Part shown: one piece after another, positions 1 to 13,027 of the stretch | Layout of the letters: each line of letters starts with the position of its first letter | How positions within the stretch are numbered: position 1 is the first letter of the stretch | Origin: Phoronis australis | Lineage: Eukaryota > Phoronida > Phoronidae | Length of the DNA: 64,000 bases | Direction: 5' to 3' | Assembly: GCA_002633005.1 (NCBI GenBank) | Contig: NMRA01000209.1 | Location: 77,005 to 141,004 of the forward strand | The notes under the pieces: model-generated | Seen by the model: the letters and a program-made list of their open reading frames with translations, nothing else | What the model was told of the DNA's origin: nothing | Databases searched by the model: none | Made by a program: the position numbers and the translations under genes

Positions 1-3000
1 CCATAAAGCACTCATACGGGTTCATGGGGTGAGAAGTAAGCCAGTGTAATTTCCTCTCTAAAGTCGATCGATAATCAGCCTCAACCTGAACCGCTATTTA
101 TGAGAGCACTGATGCAAAAAGAGGAGCTTCCTTCAACAAAAATGGCTTCGGTTTTTTTGGGAGATCAAGTGGAAATTATGCTTTTTGACTATTTTTACTC
201 CAGGTGTTTTTTATGGACAAACTAGCGTGTAGCTCGTCAGATGCTTTCTAGCAAAATGAAAAAATATCGACCGATATCAGTGCTGAAGTTCAATCATTTA
301 CGTTTCATTTAAGTTTTGTAATTTAAGAATAATTAGTACATTCGTTTCATTTTAAGTACAGATTATCTGTTTTTCGTCGTGTGCGCTTAACGTATGTCAG
401 AAGCGTTGAAATAGCCTTATTAGTTACCGAAGTACTTTGGTAATGTCCGGTTTGTACAGGACGCAGGTTCTTACTATTTTCACTATGTCATTTTTATCAA
501 TGAGACGTATTCGCAAAGGGATGGCAGGTGTAGTATGGATCTCTATTTCCCACCAAAAACGAGGGAGTAACTTCCCTTTGGAAATCCTGAATTGTTTCCC
601 TTGATACAATACGTCACACTCGATTGATGTCACCAAATCACTAGAAAACTGTATTGGCGTTGATGGCTTAGTAAATCTGCCTCTTACTCAGCCAGGTGAA
701 AACATGGTTCACCAGGTCAAGGGTCAGGAAACTACACAGACAGCCGATCTCTCATAACTTGTCCATAATTCATCACCAAAATCCTCAGGGCATTTAGTGT
801 GATCGTGGTCGCGCGAGCAAAAGGAACGACATCCGGTCATGAGAACAGGTTTATAGTACAAAGAATACCCGTGCAATGCTCGTTTACTTACTGACAATTA
901 CCGACAAGACCACTTTAAAATGCGTTGCAAAATTGCTTTTTTTATTGCTACTGTATCTCCTGATTGAAGATAATTTGGTTTATAAATTTATCCTAATTGT
1001 CCGCTATAATGCTGTTGTAACATATGCTTCACTTTCTCCAAGTGAAATTTTCCGTGTCTAAAACCATTAATCATCGCTGGTAAACAGTGGTCTTGTTCCT
1101 CCAGTACATTAAATTTACACCTCTTAATTTACCTACACTGGTGATTTGAGAAGCAATCACATTCATGGTGTTTAAAATACACGCGTCAGCGTCATTATAC
1201 TATCTCAAGAAATTAACAGTTTGTAAGCTGTATATGAAAAATCTGAAATAAGAGATGTTATACTGGATGAAAATTACAGTTCTGCGAAAAAGTATTTTAG
1301 TAGATTGGACCTAGTCACTCTGGTCATGATAGCGATGGGCAAAACTCTATCTAAATCTGCGCCTATATCCGGAATTAAGCGCATGAAACAAAACATGAAT
1401 AAAACTGAGGAACGCATTCATAAAATAAGAAACATGACGAAATATTACGAAAAGGCAGTCGTGCTGAATTTATGAACACTGGTTTTTATTGAAAAACGGT
1501 GAAGAATTGACGAACAACACCTAATTCAAAAAAATGCAAGAGATAATGCGATTAAAAGTGAAACTTAAGCGCATGCGCCAAGCTACAATATACACGGAAC
1601 ATTTGAGTAAAAGCATGTCTTTGAAAAAACGTAGTAGTTCGGCTATGGCCTCATTGTGGGCATAAGTGTCAAGCAAAAAGCAAAGGGTGTTTATGTGCGC
1701 ACAGCGTAACCTGTCTTAATTAGTACCAACAGTATTACGTTAAGGTTGTTTACTAACAAATCTTTGCATTTAGCCAACAACAAAACTAAATGTTTTATAT
1801 CAGTAAAAGTATATAATCTGAATCTAGAAGGCCTGTGGAATTTGATTTTTGCAGTAACTTTATACCAAACTGCCATTGGTTGGGTCATGTGACCATGTTT
1901 TCAGTAAAATTTAACAGCAAGACAGGTCAGGAGTACATTCATAATAAAACAACGGTAGCAATAAGATGGACATATTTCATTTGATATAAAGTTCCAAATG
2001 AATTCTCAAAATCGTTGTTACAGTTTTCAGCTTTATAATTTTGTTTGGAGAATAGTGAATACAACTTGGTTTCTTAAACTTTTGTACAATTCCAATCAGC
2101 CAGTTCTAAGATATGTTGTTCCGAAGATGTAACATTAGTCAGACTACTGCAAGTGAAGGCGGCAATGTGTGTCCGTGGCAAATGCTATCTTGGAATGTTT
2201 GACCTGTATAAAAGTAAGCCACACTATTTTTTGATATGGAAAGCTGTAGAACTTAATCTTCTGAATCTAATAAAATTGAATTATTGTCAAGGATTGATTC
2301 CTTTGTATAAAACTGCACTTCTAGACCGGTCCCGTTTTATCCGTCAAAAGATCGCAACCGTGCGGTCGTATAGTCACGACGGTCTTGTATTCAATTTTTA
2401 TTGGCAAACAATTCATTTACGAGGTTTATTATGGTGGGCTTTCAATTAGAATGTGAACTAAGACCGTGTTTACGTCAACAGCAATCTCCCTACCTCAGTG
2501 CATTGTGTTCATTGTCATGCGGTTCTTGAAATTACCTTGCTTACCTACTCTACCAATTGAAATTGTTATGCTCAAAAAATATAAGAAAAATATATGCTTG
2601 ATGACTGCATGATCACTTTTCGATCGACGGCATTCTTATACTCGAAAGCTAAACCACTGATTGAAACTCGTTTTGGTACAATGTGAGTCAATGCAGTGAT
2701 GAGGCCTAGCGGTTTCTTCTAGCGTACTCAACGAACATTTTGTCACTTATCTCGTTTTTTTTTTCAAAAATCTCTGCGAATACCTAAGAGGGTAATTTTT
2801 TCTTAAAAGAGTCTCTGCTCATATGTTTGTACAGTGCATGTATGTCAGTCCGAGCTCGGCTTAACGTCATTAGTTTTGACTGTTTTAACTGAAACATGTG
2901 AAAAACGTTTTAAGATCATAATTTGCCATCGATCAATACTCGAAGGGGTGCGAGGCAAGTTAGCGATTATTAGAGAAGGGAATGTTTATAATCACGTTGA

Positions 3001-4858
3001 ATCATCGATCGATAAATATTCCCCCTTACTCCCCTGTAAGACTAAATATAACCCTCTTGTCATTGGTAATGCGCCTATTATGCTTGGCAACGCATGCTCA
3101 GAGGGTGAGGTTGTAGAACCGCTTCACCGTTTGGGTAATTGTCTTTCCACTGTCGACAAGGTACCATTCATGGAGGACAACGGGTAAACTATTGACGTTT
3201 GTCAAGGAGAAATATACCGACTAGGTAGTAGACAGTGACATTGGATTGTCCTTCAGCTCAGTATAATAACGCTTAGACTTAAATGAAATTCGGATGTGTG
3301 GGAGGAAAAGTAAAATTTAAAGGTAATTCAAAATTTTCTTTGTTTAATAACCGTATTGTGTGTTGTCGTTGACGGAGGCAAGCATTCCAGAAACTCGTTA
3401 CGATCCGGACGTTTATGTTACATAAATTCGACATCGTAGTTTAGGAAGAAGTCCTAACAATTGGTCGATTGCCTGCAATCAGTTCTGGTGCCTTTGTTTT
3501 ACTCGTAATGTTGTTTAGAAGTTCTTATTTGCGACGGTGTCGCCCGTTCTTTGCTTTTCTGCATGCCAGACGAGACACGCGAATGAGACTATCTTTTGTT
3601 CTTTTTACCCAATCAAAATGGCGGAAGGGTTATCAACATAATACCCGGCGCGTGCCGCTAACAAAACAATTTGATATCTTGAGTAAGCATCGATGAATTT
3701 TAGGGGAGGGTGTGTGTTATTTGCAAATTTTAAATTTCTGAATGTAATTATTGTTTTAATATAACCTAGAGTTGTGGCGCTAACGAATCTAATATTTACC
3801 GTATTGACGTTTCCTTCGTGATTTGAAAATTGTGTCGAATGAAATTAAGCTTTGAACTTCAGGTATAGCTCACGGAGTTGAGGCAGGTGTTTGTCTTTGT
3901 ACAATGGAGTCGAGTAAAGTCCCGTCGTTTTTTGTTTCTTTTTTCATTTTGTGTATTGTTTGCTCGGTTCAGCGATAATGAATTGACCAGATGGCCGTGT
4001 TTGATATGATAGGAGGCCATTAATACCCGTCCTCAGCAAGCGGGTTATATTTGCTCTCTACACTCATGCGTCGAATCGATCGATAATTTGGGTCTGTAAC
4101 TGGAAGAACAAGAGGGTATATGACATGCGCGTCTTGAGATAACAACAAGGGCGCTCGCTCGTATTGATAGAGTGCTAAGGCCCGCTACCGCGATATGATT
4201 AAACGCTTGCCTCATTTTAATAACATAAAGGAGGCACAGAGCAGCTGTTGTCGGGTGAAAAGACAAGGGACTTATACACTGCTCTCAAAACAAAAGAACT
4301 CTCTCAGTTAATCACAGCACACTACAGTTTAGGACAAATGGATTAATTTATATTCTGCACTTTAATTAACACAAGGCACTTATAACACCGTGACGTCGTC
4401 TTAAAACTTTCGAATTTTAAGTCTTTTGTCAAACCACATTGGTGATGAGCGAATTTTTCGCCACACCTTTGTTTCGGTAAATATTGCAAGAGCGTCACAT
4501 GTGTTTAATCAATATTGAGACGAATGAACAAAATTTGAAATATATGCGGGCTTGCTGAGAGTTAGCAAAGGTCACATAATAACATGTATATTTTGGTCGC
4601 CCGGAATCCCCAGTTGTGAGAGTAACATAAAGACGTGTTCATGGATGTAAACGTCCTCCGTATTGATGTTCAAAAACTTCGAACTAACTGTATCATTTCA
4701 GAAGCCTGTTGGCGATTACCCTCTGTTACTTTCTCCAACGTTCTAAGTAAATACACCCTGTGGCCAACAGTGCTGTCGCTCATTCTACGCAGCTCGTTGT
4801 AGGCCGATCACTAACATCTTGTGATCTAGTTGGATAAAAATGTTTCGTTTTTTCACAG
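1..4858. other. non-coding stretch upstream of the first visible NOL4 exon
   Basis: I find no recognisable exon, RNA gene or repeat here. The open frames present are short, have no family resemblance and no splice context. The longest, at 2834-3187 (+), is 117 codons of unremarkable composition. Because the first visible NOL4 exon begins directly after a splice acceptor, this stretch is either an intron of NOL4 or its 5' UTR intron plus upstream DNA. I looked for the conserved N-terminal half of NOL4 here and did not see it. Confidence 0.5.
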
Positions 4859-4955
4859 GATACAATGTCAAGCGGAGACAGCGACCTGAGTCGAAGCCCC
4901 TCTCCCGCAACCAACGACGCCACACCCAGTCCCATGCCACCGGATCTCAAGCAAG
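4859..4955 (+). CDS. NOL4: NOL4 exon a (Ser/Pro-rich)
   Basis: The exon is bounded by a tttttcacag acceptor and a gtatct donor and ends in phase 1. ATG at 4865 starts [20 protein letters not shown]. The two codons before it (Asp, Thr) are also open, so the exon can be either an internal coding exon or the first coding exon after a spliced 5' UTR. The start is therefore uncertain. Confidence 0.75.
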
Positions 4956-7900
4956 GTATCTTGTGGCTACACTTGCTACGTGTAGTCGCAGAGCGATGTC
5001 GAATTTATTTGTTGTTACTAGTGGAACTAAACGCGGGAACCAATGATTAGAGAGACAAACTGAAAATAGGGTTGGCAAACATTTGCCTTTCCGTTTAATG
5101 GAGGTCATTGTTGCCTGCATGCATTGGCATTTAAACTACACTACGAGCACACATGTCAAACGAAAATCGATTTTACTGTGGACCAAACTGAGCTTCTGCA
5201 GACTGTGCGTTTAATTCAACGCCAATCAAGTTCGGTGTATTCATAGGCAAGAATATAGCGGTCACTGTGTATTGATTTTGCACCTCTTACCCATAGCCTG
5301 ACATTAAAGCGCCATATACACTTGTGTTCCGCTGGCTCCCGAGAAAGATTTTTGATTTTAAATTAATTGTGCTGTATTTAAGAATGACTTTTCTTGTGAA
5401 ATGATTACTTTACACGTGGTCAATATTACAGTCACGTTTGAACACGCTAATTGATTTAAAATGCTGTGAAAATCATGCAGCGATTTAGCTCTTAGGATTG
5501 TGTTTATAACCTGTGTCCTATCTGTACTTTTCAGAAGAGTCCTACGATGATAGTCGGACATCTACCCCTATGCTTCCGACCAGTTCAAGTCCAGCACCGG
5601 CTAAGGTGACCTCTATCGAGAAGAACGGAGACCTACCTCTTAGTCTGAAACTTGAGCCCAAAGCGGACGTCGATAAGTCGAATACAGACGATACCAAACC
5701 GGTGGTCAACGAGCGAAAGAGACGTGCCAGTGACGAGTTGAGTTTGGATGACGTAAGTTGAACAGTGTCTGTTGCGAAGTGCTATCTTTTGATGTGAACG
5801 CAGCCCGCCGAGAGTTGAAGTACAACTTCATGTGTTTTAGTTGTAATAACACTAGACTATTTATGTTTGTCATGTTCCACAATAAATTACCTGCCAAGCT
5901 CCGTTTTAGAGAGATAAAATGGATACTGGATGTAGATGGAAATAAGTCATTATTAATCATGACTGAGTAAAGAGTGCAGTAAAAGTACTCTTAAACTTAC
6001 AATATGAATAATAAATGATCTAGGATTGACAGTAAAAACGTCACAAGAGGTTAGTTTGACAGGCCATTGTAGTTCAATTCATGTCACGTTCAAAGTAACC
6101 GTGACTTCAGTGTGACATGACACGAACTAAACAATGATTTATTTTTACAGAGCTCAACTAAGGCCAGTGAGGCTGAAGACCTCGGAAAAGATGACGATGA
6201 CGACGACGATAATGATGACGATTTGGAAAAGCCAGGAGCCCACAATTTCGATCCCGAAAGATTGAAATCTTTTAACGTAAGGAAACCCAGCCTTGTTGTC
6301 TTCAACTGAGTTGACATTTTATCAAGGAGGGCTATTATCGTATGTAAAGTGTCCCGTCAAATTCTGAACTTGTACTCACACTGCAGTTCCGTACATTCAC
6401 GTAGCATTTCTTGCCGGTGATTCCTGTTCATGTACATTTTACACACTTCTCAAAGGCAATGCTTGATTATCCGCTAAGCGGCTACTGCTGAAGGCTCCGC
6501 ACAAACCAGGGCCCCGTATCCACGGGTAACACCCCATTAAAACTAGAGCAAAATATTCTGTCGACCAGGAAGAGGTCGAAAATGTTGTCGACCGGATAAC
6601 TCGAAAGTTGTGGTAAGCGGAATGAAGGTGAAATTGGTGCCCCGGATTTATCACCACTTACTGTAGTTCCCGAGAACAGCTAACTGTGCATCACAAGCAG
6701 TTAAACATTATCCGTTCTTAGACCTTTGCATGCACGAACAGTTTTGGACAGTTTTGATTTATAGACGTGGGTGTTTTGTAGATGTTTGTCAGACTGTTTG
6801 TGGACGAGAACCTGGATCGGATGGTACCGATATCGAAACAACCCAAGGACAAGATTCAGGCCATACTCGACGCGTGTGACCGACAGTTTCCGGAATTCCA
6901 TGAGCGCTCGAGAAAACGAGTCCGAACGTATCTCAAATCGTGTCGAAGAATGCGCCGATCAAAGGAGGCCAACGGATGGGAACCGGTACGCTTTTCTATA
7001 GCGATTAAAACATTTTTGTCATTGTGTCCCATACAGTGGAGGAAGAAAACGGAGCTGTGCGTAACGTACCTCAAAGAGTTTGCGGCTCAAGTTTGTAAAG
7101 GGGAGGTGAAATTCTCTAGGACAATAATCGCTGATATATTAGGCAAAATGTTTAAGTCATTGTACATCATTGTACAACTATTGAAACAAAAATAGCGGAC
7201 GCAATGGAAGCTAAGAATGAAGAGGTTCATCTTCTAGAAAACAACGTTCATTAATTAATAGAGCGCTGAAATTAATATTATTATTAGTAACTAAATAATA
7301 AGATAGGCGATTGATTGAGGGAACAGGTAGAGACATGGGCATTCTGAAATTTGTCACCACTAGGGGGACTGTTGGGCACGTTCACCCATCCACCTTGCGG
7401 GTCTAGTGTTAAGTGTTGATATTCATGTTTGGGTGACTTCAGACTTCCATTTAGCAAACAGTGTCGGAAGTTGAAGACATCTGTGCCCCCATAATTCATT
7501 CCTTGCCACGCGGATGCGATAAACTGGAATACCTCCACAGTTCGTGGAACTTTTGTTAGCGCTGATATTCTTTGGACACTTGCAAATATTATCTTGGGAT
7601 TTTGTACATTCTCTTTGGACCACATTTGGTGAAATGAATTTGATTTCTGTATATAAATAAATGCTCTCTTTCGTATAGCTTCGCCCAACTCCGCCTCATC
7701 TGACGTCAGCAGCAGCTGAAAGTCTATTGGCCCAGGCCTGTGAGAACGAGAGCGAGAACGCAAAACGAATGAGGATGGGTCTTGAACCGCTTCCGGTGGG
7801 TATTGAGTGTGACTACTTTGAGTTTCCATACTAAAATTGTTTTGATAAAACAGACCTTTCAGGAAAACGTTCTGAAAGCAGTTACTAATAAGTAATCACC

Positions 7901-10701
7901 TGTATTCAGAAAAGTTCAATAACTGATCAAAATCGTCTCATTCTTCCTGGGAATGATGCACAAATAATACTCGCAAATTCCATTTCAGGCTTCACTGATG
8001 AATACTCAGCGAGAGAGAGAACGCGCGGATCAGGCTGCTGCCGCCTCCCAGGCTCAACCTCACACGCCATCGCAGCCTGCCCAACCTACGCATCCACCCC
8101 AGCTTGAGAGACAACCGCCTGCACCATCTCTTCTCAGTGAGTTTATGCGCCAGCCGCCACCTCATGCCTTCAGACCACCGCACGACATGCCGCCATTCTT
8201 TCCAGCCACTAACGGATTGTTTCGTCCCGGGTTCCCCGCCGCATATCCTGCGCACCACCCTAGCCCAGTGCTAACAGCCTCCGCCTTATCTGGTCAGGTT
8301 CAAAATGGTAAGATTCTGTCTTGGAAAGAAAAAGTAACAATTAATTTATGAAACGAATTTTGCCCAATACATTGATGCAGGTGAACCCGCCTTTCTATAC
8401 AAAGACAGCTTTAGATTACGACTTATTACTATTATAAACTTGGCCTCAAATTTTCTTAGTCAAACTAGGCTATTACATGACTTCGTAAGAACTGACAATT
8501 CGCCATTGCTTGACACCAGCCGGTACAAGTTGCCTTGGTACGGGTTGTCAATTTAAGCACCGAGCATCGCCTGATGGAACGTCCATTCTTTGCAAAACCG
8601 TAAATCACTTCTCATCTGAATACGGAACGACAATGGTCTAAAGCAGAAGTTCGCTTCGTGGACGGAATGGCCGATTTAAGAAGCACGCGTTAGCAGCACT
8701 GCGATTTAGAAACTTGCAGCCTAGTGTGATTAAATTATTATTAGTGATGATGGAACGTTGTCCTGTGCTGCGATCGGCAGACCTTAAGACACGAGACAGT
8801 GAAATGTAGTGTGATCATGTGCCTCGCGTGTAATGCACGGCGAAATGTGACAAAGACTTGCATGTTGTACATGGCACATTAACCTTCACTACAAGGCGCC
8901 ACTGCCCATCTCTGAATCCTGGACCTGGGCACAGTATGAATTTCGATTTTAACGGGGGCGCCTTAGCCATAGCTCCCGGATCAATTTTCTTGCTAGTGTA
9001 GAGAGGTCGCGCAAGGCCACGCATCATAGTGCGAGTGGAAGTCGAATATTTGGCGAGTTAACTCCCATTTACTAGCGTAGTTTAGCAAAATGGCTGCTAA
9101 TGGAATGATTGAACGTCGAAGCTTGACTGAGGAATGCTGTAAAGCCGAGTTCTCGCTTCATGTGTCTTGCACTACGGAACGTGCCCCTGACGTCTCCTAA
9201 ATAAATTTCCTATCTACGTTCCATCAGCCGAGTTCTCGCTTCATGTGTCTTGCGTTACGGAACGTGTCCCTGATGTCTCCTTTTATATAGCCTTCTTGAA
9301 CAGCTATACACCCGAATGCTTTCCACACTAAAACGTGCATACAGTGTCAAGCTTCACACTAGGTTTGAAGAGGAATTATAATTTCAACAGTTATTAAACA
9401 GGTAAACGTCGATTCAAAACAATAGTTACCTACCCGAGACCAGAGAAATTATGAGACGAGACACTGCAAGTTATTTTTCGCTAACTGAGATCGAAGTGTT
9501 TTGATTTCTCGGTTGATAAGTTGTAAATCCAAAATGATGACTACGGTAAATGCTCAAAAATAGCGATTGAAAACATAGTTAGTGAGAAGGTCAAATACTT
9601 ACCTCCAATATTTTGAAGCGACGAAGTCTGACAAAATTCGTTGGGAGAATAGGACAATCTTAGCGACTGTTCACAATTATGGTCATTTCATTAGCGAACA
9701 AACCCTGCGGTTTTGGGGGAGGGGATCGCCGGGGGCTTTCTGCTAATGTACGCATTGGACGTCATGAAAATGGCGATGACAAATATCAGAAGTCATAGAT
9801 TTTTATTAGTTTCTCATTATAAAAAACATGACGAAACAACTAATAGAGGCAAGATACAAGCAGGTAAAATAAAATACACGAAGAAGGGTTTGAAATACTG
9901 TTGCTTTTGTACCACATCACAGAACAAACCACACTGGCATTTATCTTTGAAACACAATTTAGCAGTTTAACAGATACTATAAACAAAGACCTTATAAAAA
10001 TGTCACCATTTGTGTACCCGTGGTCAGAGGAGATCGGGGAAAAGCCTACGGTTTGTACCCAGGAGAAAATTACTAATTGTGAGTTGTCCCTTAACAACAT
10101 AAAGCGACTACAAGAAGCGAACGTTTGACATAGCCTTCTTACCCTCATGAACACGACCTCCACTTAGGTGAGGCGCGATGTCTAAGTTTGCAAAGAGCTA
10201 ACTATTCGTTATTAGTTGAGATCATACTCGGCTCATAAAATGACCAAGCCGTGACAAGCCAATTTGTATTGACCGATCTCAAGGAATAACGAAATGTCAT
10301 TCCTTCCCTGAAATCATCCCCAGTTTAACTAAAGAACAAATTGAGGCCGATTTTATAATTGCAAGTGGTCAAAAAATAGTTTTTGGTAATGAAAGAGGGT
10401 TACCAACGCTTTAACATTTTGTGTTCATTGTTCCTGCTCTGCTCCTAGAACAATGTTTATGGAACTAAAATCTGCGATTTCGTTGTTATGTGTGCTACTT
10501 CTCTTGGTTGCAGGACCAACTGACTTGAGCGTTAAAAAGGGAAATAGTCAACCAAGTACTCAACCGTCGACCAACAAAAACCAACTGAACGTATCCGAGA
10601 TCGCCACAATTAAACAACTAATCGCTGGTTACAGAGAGTCGGCCTCATTCCTCTACAGATCCGCTGATGAGCTGGAGCAGTTGCTCATGCAGCAGAACTA
10701 G
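4859..10701 (+). CDS. NOL4: NOL4 family (nucleolar protein 4 / NOL4-like), C-terminal part, seven exons
   Basis: Exons 4859-4955, 5535-5752, 6151-6276, 6782-6985, 7679-7795, 7989-8307 and 10514-10701 join in one frame with GT-AG introns, giving 420 residues from the ATG at 4865. The product begins with a Ser/Pro-rich stretch, then an acidic run (residues ~117-130). Next comes the block conserved in vertebrate NOL4 (FNPERLK-like, then [20 protein letters not shown], residues 146-213), then RPTPPHLTS and a CE.E..NAKRMR segment (214-252). A Pro/Gln-rich linker follows, and the C-terminus has [20 protein letters not shown] and LMQQN. NOL4 proteins are nuclear. PTDLS at 360-364 fits the PxDLS motif bound by CtBP co-repressors, and DLPLSLK (~67-73) is a weaker match, so a co-repressor role is inferred. 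Vertebrate NOL4 is ~640 residues, so the N-terminal half must lie upstream of the window or be absent from this isoform. Confidence 0.93.
5535..5752 (+). CDS. NOL4: NOL4 exon b
   Basis: The acceptor is cttttcag and the donor gtaagt. The exon restores the frame from exon a and reads [20 protein letters not shown], then [10 protein letters not shown] and a basic stretch [10 protein letters not shown] that looks like a nuclear localisation signal. It ends in phase 0. Confidence 0.85.
6151..6276 (+). CDS. NOL4: NOL4 exon c (acidic, ends in the conserved [10 protein letters not shown])
   Basis: The acceptor is tttttacag and the donor gtaagg, with 42 codons in phase 0. It holds an Asp-rich run followed by [10 protein letters not shown], matching the F/FNPERLKAFN that precedes MFVRLF in vertebrate NOL4. 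Confidence 0.92.
6782..6985 (+). CDS. NOL4: NOL4 exon d (core conserved block)
   Basis: The acceptor is tgttttgtag and the donor gtacgc, with 68 codons. [20 protein letters not shown] and then [18 protein letters not shown] are almost identical to vertebrate NOL4 and NOL4L. This exon is the strongest single piece of evidence for the family assignment. Confidence 0.97.
7679..7795 (+). CDS. NOL4: NOL4 exon e (RPTPPHLTS segment)
   Basis: The acceptor is tttcgtatag and the donor gtgggt, with 39 codons in phase 0. It reads [10 protein letters not shown], then [20 protein letters not shown], corresponding to the vertebrate segment with AE.ILA.ACESE..NAAKRMR. A 181-codon open frame on the opposite strand overlaps it and is a shadow. 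Confidence 0.93.
7989..8307 (+). CDS. NOL4: NOL4 exon f (Pro/Gln-rich linker)
   Basis: The acceptor is catttcag and the donor gtaaga, with the frame continuing from exon e and ending in phase 1. Composition is low complexity: an REREREA-like charged start, then Ala/Gln/Pro/His-rich sequence including [20 protein letters not shown]. The linker is poorly conserved between phyla in this family. Confidence 0.85.
9143..9308 (+). repeat. 83 bp tandem duplication
   Basis: A unit starting agccgagttctcgcttcatg at 9143 recurs at 9226 with a few substitutions, giving two copies with an 83 bp period inside the last NOL4 intron. Confidence 0.85.
10185..10320 (+). repeat. dispersed repeat, copy 1
   Basis: It shares ggctcataaaatgac and flanking blocks with 26700-26840, in the same order and orientation. 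The family is unknown. Confidence 0.45.
10514..10701 (+). CDS. NOL4: NOL4 terminal exon (PTDLS and conserved C-terminus)
   Basis: The acceptor is ggttgcag. GA completes the Gly codon split by the previous donor. The exon reads GPTDLSVKK, a Ser/Thr/Gln spacer, then [30 protein letters not shown] and a TAG stop. The vertebrate NOL4 C-terminus has the same GPTDLS start and RQL(I/V)AGYRESAAFLLRSADE block. Confidence 0.97.
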
Positions 10702-12557
10702 TCAATGGTTTCCGTAAAAATTCGCCCGACGTCGTCCTTGACCGTCACGCTTCGTGGCCCTCGGTTATACCCAGATCATCTCGGGCTACAGAAATACCCG
10801 GATGCCTTGTTGTCTGGCCGAGCAGTACGAATTCATCCATGATATTGAAGCTGAAATGTTTATTTTGCAAAGTTGATGCAGCGGGTAGAGATATGATTCT
10901 ATTTTAATTTTAAGCCTGTTTATTTTCCTAAATCTCTGTTTGATATTATATTAATTAAGTCGTCTTTGGATGACTTTCAGACAACGTTGATGTATCGCAA
11001 AACCGGCGTTGACGATTGCACACAAGAGAAACTTACAGTTTTCACTGAGCAGTATTAGATTAAAATATCGAAAAAATACTTGTTGTGCAAAATAAGTCAC
11101 GAGCCCTATCATTTTTTAGTTTTGGGTATATAAGTGCACGTTGTGTTGGCCTTCTTGTATTTCTGTCTAAGATATTCATAGTTGCGTGAATGAATTCTAA
11201 AATGACAAAGCCAACTAAGCGAACACGTCAACATGTTGGTTGAAACAGAGAAGGGGGAAGCAATTAATGTCCATCTGAATGTCCAGTACATAAGTAGTTA
11301 GCCTAATGGGTAAGAAGATATATTTGAAGTAAGTTATTTTAATTTATTGTTAGTTAACTAGTTAAAATCGTCAATGTTTCAGTGCTATTGGTATAACACG
11401 TTTGGGCAAGGTTGAGACTCTAATATTGTTCTCTTGTGGGTTCTAGTCAATTGGAAATCGTCATTTCGCCACGCCTTCGTCATCGCCTAAGGCTCACGTG
11501 CATGTTAAATAAGTTAAGCTTTATATAGTTAGCCACACTCTTTGTGTGCAGTATTTACATGTTACATTTGTTTTATCTGCAAGTCATTGTTCTTGTAAGA
11601 GCGTGTATATAATTTTCCAGGAAAGTAATCTCATTGTTGTTGACATCTTTGTGCAATACACCCCCGTCGACGTGCCTATATGTCTATATTGGCCATATTG
11701 CTCATTTGAAAGCAGCTGTACAGGTTAACCTTATCCGGAAGAATGTTTTACAATGTAATCACACAGGGAGCTGCCATTGCCATTACAAGAATCGTTTTAA
11801 CTGTAAATTAATGGCGTGGTGGAAGTCATCTTGGTTTTATGTAAGGCGAGCTTTCATGCACGAAATTTGTTGTTTTATCATCTGCATACGACCGCATATG
11901 GTATTCACGTTGTTACGTATCGTGCTAGAAGTAGTCTTCGCAATGAATTGTGGGAACCGTTTATTCACAACTGCCAAGGATTACAGACGACTCCTTCCAA
12001 TGACATTTTCTGCGCTAACGCGTAACTTATCTGAAGAAGTTAAATTTTCTTGTCTTTGCGCTCTAGCTAGCAACCAGTTGATGAGAATCAAAGGCAAAGT
12101 GAGACGGGCGGAGAGCTACGGCTTGATAATCGGTAGTTTCGTCGCTCGACTGGACCGTCATTTCACACAAACGTTTGCTGCAGTGCGTGCGCATGGGTTC
12201 GTCTATCCGTTAGTGGTCACGAGAATGCCATATGTTAGCAACAGGTCAAGGTGCAGATGACTATTTTTATTTAGATTGCTACCTCTCAGAATGTATTGTG
12301 TTATATGGTAAGGGATTATTTTTGTTAATCATATTTGTTACGTATTTTTTGTTTTCGTATTTAAGTTCGTTGTTGATGCTTTTTAATTTGGGCAGGTAAC
12401 GTACGGTGAAACTCGACGTTCTGCCCGTTTCCCGCGGTGAAATTGTCATTGTTCGTATTGTTTGTTTTAGGTGTTTTAGTATTTATAACTTTATTTATAT
12501 GTGGGTAAGTGTTCCTATATAAGTAGAAAAATGTTCGTTGAAACTGGTTAAAATAAA
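10702..12557 (+). other. probable NOL4 3' UTR and downstream DNA
   Basis: This AT-rich stretch follows the NOL4 stop. A 208-codon open frame at 11634-12260 has no recognisable domain and no splice or conservation support, so I treat it as chance. The first convincing AATAAA is at 12552. Confidence 0.5.
12552..12557 (+). terminator. candidate poly-A signal for NOL4
   Basis: AATAAA lies 1.85 kb after the stop codon, with no earlier convincing canonical hexamer noticed. The assignment is by position only. Confidence 0.4.
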
Positions 12558-12885
12558 TCGGCTATTACTACAAGGTGTTTAACCCTTTTCGATATGCACA
12601 TTACGGCCGTAGACATCTAATTACATGCACTACAAATCATTTGTATGATCAAAGTCATTGAGGGAGCATATTACATATTTAATGCAAATAATAACAATCA
12701 TTTTCAGATATGGCGATGACTCGATGAAATAAATGCTCCTTGTCGCTACATGGCGAAAGGTTAATTGGTGGGCAGCGTTCTGCACATTCTTGTGTTGGTT
12801 CGTTGCAGTGAGATTTTTTACAGGGTTTTATGAACTATTTGCGACCATCTTGCTGTCACATTACAGCCCTTGTGCATGGTATACA

Positions 12886-13027
12886 GGGGCGGATCCAGGA
12901 TTTTGAGACAGCGGGGCCAGGGCCAGAGTATTAGCCAGGATTTTGCTCGTCAAACATTCTCACCCCCCAATTTCCAAATGTAATCTGGGAGAATTTTAGG
13001 GGGGTGGCTCTAAATCCGCCCCTGCAT
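12886..13027 (+). mobile_element. short inverted-repeat MITE, 'ggcggatccagg' family, complete copy
   Basis: It begins caggggcggatccaggattt and ends ctctaaatccgcccctg, so the ends are imperfect inverted repeats about 140 bp apart. Related copies or ends are at 29788, 34388, 59513, 61806 and the window end. No coding capacity. Confidence 0.8.

Larger units (their letters stand above)
8308..10513. other. NOL4 last intron
   Basis: The intron is 2.2 kb with no additional exon that I recognise. It contains a short tandem duplication (9143-9308) listed separately. A stretch near 10185-10320 shares sequence with 26700-26840. Confidence 0.7.

Noticed and set aside
2834-3187. 117-codon open frame upstream of NOL4
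   Set aside because: It does not match the conserved N-terminal half of NOL4 and has no exon boundaries that join exon a.
7284-7829. 181-codon open frame on the minus strand
   Set aside because: It lies opposite NOL4 exon e and its flanking introns. The plus-strand exon has clear family conservation and correct splice sites, and the minus-strand translation resembles nothing.
11634-12260. 208-codon open frame after NOL4
   Set aside because: Cys- and hydrophobic-rich composition without a domain, no poly-A or splice support, and position within the probable NOL4 3' UTR. Treated as chance.
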